Source of the DNA: Larix sibirica
Lineage: Eukaryota; Streptophyta; Pinopsida; Pinales; Pinaceae
Assembly (NCBI GenBank): GCA_004151065.3
Contig: NWUY0303900786.1
Span: forward strand, 1-11,405
Direction of reading: 5' to 3'
Length of the DNA: 11,405 nt
Shown here: positions 7,088 to 11,405 of the stretch, in pieces
Layout of the letters: every line of letters starts with the position of its first letter
Position numbering within the stretch: position 1 is the first letter of the stretch
Notes under the pieces: model-generated
Told to the model about the DNA's origin: nothing
Database searches by the model: none
The model's input: the letters and a program-made list of their open reading frames with translations, nothing else
Translations under genes and position numbers: made by a program

Positions 7088-8600
7088 TTGATTATACTCG
7101 TGGAATTCAATTTTATTTATTTGCTAAAAGGGAACTCCTGCAAAGATGGTAGCCGAGAACTTGAACAAATCCATCTTTCAGTGCAGGCCTAGCCATGAAA
7201 TCTGTTACCCCAACATTCTTAAAGAGAGATCCAACAGGGACATTTTGATGCTAGTAGTGCAATGTAGTGTTTTCTGCACTAGTATCTGCTACAAAGTTCT
7301 TTATGTATCTACATTTACTCATTACAATCTTTCATCCATCCATCATGACATTTCAGCTTCCTAGAGGGAATATAAAAGAATTTTGAACTTGAAGCAACAA
7401 ATGCGACCAACTTATCATGCTATCATAAATATTTAGTTAACTATTTAATTAGTTTCTTCAGTTATCTTTGCCCTTTCCATCCTATGTGATATCTATGGTG
7501 AAGAGAGGCTGGATACTAATTAGTAATAGAATCGGGTGCCTCATATGATGTACTATCCAAGCCTTGCAAGTGTGGGCAAATAGTAAATCGTCATAGGAGG
7601 GTTCTCAAAGGGTGATTTCATCCATACCTCCCCGCTTCCTTGAAGGAGTAAAATAAAATACAATACAATTAGAAAAGGAAAATCGACCTCAAAAGACATT
7701 ATTGTTTTTTTGACACCACCCTTGAATGCCCTCTTTATTCACTGGTTTAGCCCCCCACACCCATGTCTAAAACAAAATATGGACTTAAACATTCTAGCAG
7801 GGTTACAAGGCCATTTGCACCTGGTACCAAGTCTGCAGTGATCCAAATCATCCATTCTATTAACTGTTGTAATAGTTCTACCACATTGAGTATAAATAAT
7901 AACATTTAAATATTTATAATTTTAATAAGTTTATTTGTCCAAGCCCCCAGAGATTCTTAACCTTTTTTTGTAGTATTTAAGCTTTTGTGTTTTTGACTAA
8001 TACAATGGTCTGTTCCCTGATTGTTTAACCCAACATCCAAAAAAACAGCTCCCGTGCCCATCCCCACATCTGCTTCTACGCAACTTGTTAACTGTGCAAT
8101 TAGGAATCATAGTTGGAAGTCCGTGATGTGTTCTAATCAATTTCATACAAATCATCTTCCTTGGTAACAGGGAAACGAACATTGAAATTGCAATCAAATG
8201 CCATATTCTTGTTTTTTTATAAAATGTGCCGACAGGACTGCTGATTTGGGAAGGTTTAGATTAAAATATCTTCTTGACACTTGTCTATGCTGCATTTTTT
8301 AGCTTTCTTTCTCTTTCTTTCGGCATTACCTAGGAGTGGATTTGCCACTCCCACTTTGCATTCACACATGATGCATCTTTTAATCCTATTGACCTATGCT
8401 TTCGGTCGTTAATAAAATTATCATCTTGAGATGATAAGAATTTCAGCCCTTGTTTCATAGACTACACACTTCATAGGTGGCAAACCGTGCCAATAAAACC
8501 ATGATCAAAGCATGCCTCTGTCAGGCTGCTTTAACCTACATTAAAGTGGTTTGGCGATCAGTTTTTCTTAAAGCTTATTTCCGGTCAAGGGCTCTAATAT
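7088..8600. other. Non-coding stretch, no feature recognised
   Basis: About 1.5 kb of moderately AT-rich DNA. The open frame at 7146-7364 (plus) gives a Cys/Ser/His-rich, low-plausibility peptide with no matching splice sites and is not called. No repeats, tRNA or promoter-like arrangement could be supported. It may be an intron of the gene to the left or intergenic DNA before the small gene at 8604. Confidence 0.5.
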
Positions 8601-8603
8601 GCG

Positions 8604-10159
8604 ATGGGAAGGAAGAAATATGTGCCTGCTCCTTATGAATTTTTCCCGACCCCAAGAACTCCTTTTCAGAGTTCCAATTTCATGATAAGTTGGAGTGAAT
8701 ATCTCCGTAAGTTATTTCTATTTGTTTTTTAAAATAGTGACGTATATATTGTTATTAGTGTATGCAGGTGGCAAATGGACTGTATTGGTTAGGTTTTTAT
8801 CATTTGCTTGTTAAGACATTTAATAGTTCTGTTGATTATGATACTTGTGGCACATTTTGTTTTGCATTCAATTAGTAATCATGATTCTAGTTATCACTAA
8901 ACGAGCAAGAAACAAATGGGTAAATGGGGTTAGGTGTCTATTGTTTGCTCTTAAGAGTTTGAATGGAAGTTAGACCACTTGAATGCTTGTTTTCTGTTAA
9001 GCTTCTCTCTGTTGTAATCAATTGGGGCTGAGATGTTCTGCTGTAACTAGCTTGCATATGATACAATACGGGAAATGCTCAACCATTAAAAGAATCTTCA
9101 TTGTTGGAATTGCTTTCGAAAATTCAACCAATTGCTACATGTTTACAATATTTCTTTTTGCTTGCAGATATCNNGAGGAGTCTTCCTGTTCCTCGAATCC
9201 CTATCCATCTTCAAGATCATGTAAATTTTGTGGACGATGATGATGATAATGATGAGTGCATATACTTCGTCACTCGCGTTCTTGAAAACAGATCTTGCGA
9301 TGTGGACGTTTTTTATTGCATCGAGTGGACGTTCTTGATGGATTGTATCCAGTGGACGTTCTTGGTTCTTGATTGCACTGAGAGTAACTAGATGCTTTAG
9401 AGTCTCATATAACGTTTAATCCTTGTCAATCTATAATGATAATTATGATTATTAACGCATAATCCTTGTCAATCTATAATGATAATTATGACTATTACGA
9501 GTTTATTGTATCCAATGAACATTCTTAATTGCACTGAGAGTAACTAGATGCTTTATAGTTTCATATAACACTTAATCCTTGTCAATCTAGAATTATTGAT
9601 AATTATGACTATTGCGTTTATAAGTGTTCTTCCACTTCCACTCTGAATGGCCATTGGATCATTACTTATCTTATTTACATGAGAAAGAAGATTGAGACCT
9701 CCATGAGGAAGAACCCTACGCCTTTTCTCAACGGGCATTCACTATGAGAACAATCGGAAACAATTATGAATGAAAATGGGAGTGCGAGTGTTTTAGTAGC
9801 ACGCCATTCCTGTTTGTTGCAGAAGAGAAGCAGCCCCCTTTTAAATTGAGATTGAAAAACGTCGATGTTTTCCACGTAAATTTCTTTACGATAAATGTGA
9901 GCGGTTAGATGGCGTTGAACCCACACTTCGGTGGTGGGGTAGGGGCCGGTGGTGTGGAAGCCACTATTTATTTATGTTTCAGGAGGATAAGGACGATCAG
10001 ACGGTTTGCAGTTTCTATGAAATCAATGAAACTTTTCCTTCACTCCGGGTGCAGTTTGACAAAATGGTGAAAGATGAAAGCAGCAGCAACATGAGAATGA
10101 TTGGGGAAGATGAGAAAGGGGCTCCTTTTTGGCAATTTTGGCAGCGGTTTATGATATGA
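8604..10159 (+). CDS. Unrecognised small protein, three-exon model (110 aa)
   Basis: Proposed exons are 8604-8706, 9168-9220 and 9983-10159 (stop TGA). ATG 8604 has G at -3 and +4, and an in-frame TAA lies just upstream. The first donor is the ideal GTAAGT. The first acceptor follows a T-rich tract ending TTGCAG. The second donor is GTAAAT and the second acceptor ends ATGTTTCAG. Phases agree at both joins. The product begins MGRKKYVPAPYEFFPTPRTP, continues with a SLPVPRIPIHLQD segment and an acidic DKDDQTVCSFYEINE stretch, and ends APFWQFWQRFMI. One codon (9173-9175) contains NN. No signal peptide, membrane helix or known domain was recognised. If the second intron is retained, the frame reads on into an Asp run and stops at TAG 9389-9391. 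The exons could instead be the end of the gene starting near 4.8 kb. The model is an inference. Confidence 0.4.
9173..9174. other. Undetermined bases (NN)
   Basis: Two unknown bases, five bases inside the proposed second exon of the small gene and right after the acceptor CAG at 9165-9167. They may be two ambiguous bases or a gap collapsed to two characters. If a gap, the exon length and phase of the model are uncertain. Confidence 0.95.
9302..9620. repeat. Nested direct repeats in the second intron of the small gene
   Basis: Three levels are visible. GTGGACGTT recurs at 9302, 9325 and 9352 (spacing 23 and 27). A block from 9372 (ATTGCACTGAGAGTAACTAG, on to TAATCCTTGTCAATCTA) recurs from 9528, offset 156, with few changes. 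Inside it, TAATCCTTGTCAATCTATAA and the following GATAATTATGA at 9417 are duplicated at 9460, offset 43. ATTGTATCCA at 9342 and 9505 extends the long repeat leftwards. The long copies are clearly more alike than the other repeats in the window, so this duplication is younger. The cluster lies within the proposed second intron. Confidence 0.8.
9930..9957 (+). other. G-rich tract with quadruplex-forming potential
   Basis: Runs of two to four G separated by short loops (GGTGG, TGGGG, TAGGGG, CCGG, TGG). This satisfies a relaxed two-tetrad quadruplex pattern, but not the strict three-G one. It sits about 25-50 bases before the proposed last acceptor at 9980-9982, where structure could affect splicing. 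That role is speculative. Confidence 0.3.
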
Positions 10160-10363
10160 AGGATTGTATTCAATAAGTTTGCTAAGTTGCTTATAGTATT
10201 TCATGATCAAAATTATACTTTCTAAGAGTGTCACATGTGACATAATCTAACAAACAAGTTTGAGTGCATTTCTTTGTGTTCATGGTAGCATAATCCTTGT
10301 AATTGAGTAACAACTTGCCTTGCAACCTAGTTAGTTTTGATGTTGAGAATGATCTTCATTGAA
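10160..10363. other. Short AT-rich spacer between convergent coding blocks
   Basis: After the TGA at 10157-10159 a weak poly(A)-like AATAAG occurs near 10171. There is no canonical AATAAA. On the minus strand this is what follows the DDB1 exon. The frame continues only 11 codons past the NN before a stop, with no convincing DDB1 match, so it would be intron or unrelated DNA. Confidence 0.45.
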
Positions 10364-10365
10364 NN
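10364..10365. other. Undetermined bases (NN) at the end of DDB1 similarity
   Basis: The NN falls exactly where clear similarity to plant DDB1 stops, after minus-strand codon 102. It may hide a splice donor, a collapsed gap, or a scaffold join. Any conclusion about what follows the DDB1 exon depends on resolving it. Confidence 0.95.
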
Positions 10366-10671
10366 CGTAGTAACAAGTTCACCAGCCTGCATATCCCACT
10401 GAAGAATACAGAATTTATATTTTTCTATTAAAAGAAATAGAGAATCCCTTGGTTCCCCATGCGGCCGAAACAGTTCCAGCGTTGTAATTCGCCCATAGAT
10501 GGGCACATCTAGCAATGGCTGCAAACCCTTTGGGGTCAGAAGATGAATCTCAATTCTGCTGCATTTTGCGATAATGAGGTTGATGTCATGAGGACTGGTA
10601 AAGCTTCCCACGCAGGAATGAGTAACGCTGGTGGCCTTCTGAGCTGTAGCGACATAGTTCCATATACTCAT
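10366..10671 (-). CDS. DDB1: DDB1 (damaged DNA-binding protein 1) N-terminal exon, partial
   Basis: DDB1 is the large three-propeller adaptor that links CUL4-RBX1 ubiquitin ligases to DCAF substrate receptors and, with DDB2, recognises UV-damaged DNA. In plants it also partners DET1 and COP10. The 102 codons here match the start of land-plant DDB1, with VTHSCVGSFTSP, NLIIAK, RIEIHLLTPKGLQPLLDVPI and YGRITTLELFRPHGE, then YKFCILQWD. They correspond to the first strands of propeller BPA and are roughly a tenth of the usual length of about 1,090 residues. ATG 10671-10669 is the start: an in-frame TGA lies nine codons upstream and A stands at -3. Several substitutions (for example ILE for SER at position 3) suggest a diverged copy, but no stop or frameshift occurs. 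No other DDB1 exon is visible to the left, so the copy is a first exon with a distant partner, a truncated duplicate, or an assembly artefact. Confidence 0.9.
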
Positions 10672-10854
10672 CTTGTTCCCAACCTCAGAGTCTCAGACTT
10701 CGAAGTAATTTCGCACAACAAACCGCGAACGTTCAAACACGATACTAAACCACGAGTAATGCAGAGTAGATTTTGTAAACACTCTATGACAGGATCAGAG
10801 CAATCGAACATATATCGATGGATTATCTGTAGAGAGTTTGAGTTAGAAATTGTT

Positions 10855-10934
10855 TTTAAATAGTTACTCGAACTTTATCTCAAGATCCGTTTCATTCCTA
10901 TAATATGGTCCATGGCCGACAGACTACGGATTGG
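10855..10934 (-). promoter_or_regulatory. Probable DDB1 core promoter (CCAAT and TATA-like elements)
   Basis: On the minus strand, CCAAT lies at 10934-10930 and TATTTAAA at 10862-10855, about 70 bases apart, a usual plant spacing. Transcription would then start near 10830, giving a 5' leader of about 160 bases to ATG 10671. Both motifs are short and could occur by chance, but order and spacing relative to the confident exon support them. Confidence 0.45.
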
Positions 10935-11181
10935 TCAAAGGTCCATTCATAACATCGTGGAAGAATTTCTGGATGTATGGTGTTTAATTTGAAAAAATAT
11001 ATATTTATTATTAGGAAAATAGATATAAGCTTAAAATAGTGGGAAAGAATTATTATTTAGTGAAAAAAAAAGTGGGAATTTAGGCCTACGTTGATGCTCT
11101 CGAATCGTTATCTTTAGTTTTTGTTTTTAGTTTCTTTCGTGTATGGAATGAGATTTGGTTTTGGTTCTGGGCTGTTCCAAA
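10935..11181. other. AT-rich upstream DNA, nothing recognised
   Basis: Beyond the CCAAT element the sequence becomes strongly AT-rich, with A and T runs around 10990-11075. No open frame, repeat pair or further promoter element could be supported. Confidence 0.5.
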
Positions 11182-11403
11182 TTAGACATGTGGAAAGTGT
11201 TGGTGGGTTCTAGATGCTATTTTGATATTTCTGTCATCGTATTGTTTTTTTTGGGCTTTGAATTTTATCATCTTTTGACATTTTCTGGATCCTTTTTTCG
11301 TAGTAAAGGTTCCAGGTGTTAGTGACTTTGGGACGGCTGTCTTGCCGGAGGACAAGTGTTGGTTGGGTTTTTGGGTGACCGGATCAATCGGTTTTTGTTC
11401 CAT
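11182..11403 (-). CDS. Weak open frame at the right edge
   Basis: A 73-codon minus-strand frame from ATG 11403-11401. The peptide is Lys/Gln/Pro-rich (starts MEQKPIDPVTQKPNQHL) and strongly basic. Its composition could suit the N-terminus of a nucleic-acid-binding protein or retroelement ORF, but no domain was recognised. The plus strand is T-rich here, which alone can make a Lys-rich minus frame. Probably not a gene, and it may extend beyond the window. Confidence 0.15.
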   Translation of the reverse strand: MEQKPIDPVTQKPNQHLSSGKTAVPKSLTPGTFTTKKGSRKCQKMIKFKAQKKQYDDRNIKIASRTHQHFPHV

Positions 11404-11405
11404 AT

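Noticed and set aside
7146-7364. 72-codon plus-strand open frame
   Set aside because: The peptide is Cys/Ser/His-rich without a plausible domain. No matching donor or acceptor and no repeat or gene context.
9234-9252. GAT trinucleotide run as an Asp-rich coding tract
   Set aside because: It falls after the preferred donor at 9221, so it is intronic in the favoured model. Kept only as a retained-intron alternative.
10543-10863. 106-codon plus-strand open frame
   Set aside because: It is antisense to the DDB1 exon and its leader, and is explained by that exon's codon constraint.
1-11405. CRISPR array, rRNA genes, intact tRNA gene, bacterial-type operon
   Set aside because: No regularly spaced identical repeats, no rRNA-like blocks, no sequence that folds as a complete tRNA, and the visible genes are spliced eukaryotic ones.

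Overview
This window looks like nuclear DNA of a land plant, with gymnosperm-like genome architecture. Most of it is AT-rich non-coding sequence with decayed repeats, and coding exons are few, short and separated by long gaps. The firmest gene is the 5' exon of a plant-type DDB1 gene at 10366-10671 on the minus strand. Its protein starts like the DDB1 of other land plants. The gymnosperm suggestion is an inference from layout only, because no taxon-specific marker was seen.

Layout, left to right. 1-171 is a short GC-richer piece, possibly the end of a coding region cut by the window edge. 175-2300 is AT-rich and carries at least four diverged copies of a roughly 65-90 bp repeat and two short elements with tRNA-like A and B boxes. 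2303-3780 holds a broken retroelement on the minus strand, with a recognisable RNase H domain followed by further disrupted coding-like sequence. 3781-4340 is AT-rich with nothing recognisable. 4340-5470 is a GC-richer island with one long open frame on the plus strand, probably an exon of an unrecognised gene, ending at a possible splice donor. 5470-8600 is intron or intergenic DNA with two related tRNA-like (SINE-like) elements, an imperfect 96 bp duplication and one possible coding remnant.

8604-10159 can be read as a small three-exon plus-strand gene for a 110-residue protein I do not recognise. The phases agree, the first donor is GTAAGT and both acceptors are pyrimidine-rich. Its second intron carries nested direct repeats. 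10366-10671 is the DDB1 first exon, with a plausible CCAAT/TATA promoter to its right. No later DDB1 exon is visible anywhere to its left. The DDB1 gene may have a very long first intron, the copy may be truncated, or the scaffold may be misjoined beside the NN at 10364-10365.

No operon, CRISPR array, rRNA or intact mobile element was seen. I found no clear new biological system. The points that most deserve follow-up are the unrecognised 8604-10159 gene, the isolated DDB1 exon, the unrecognised long exon at 4731-5468, and the SINE-like pair beside it.
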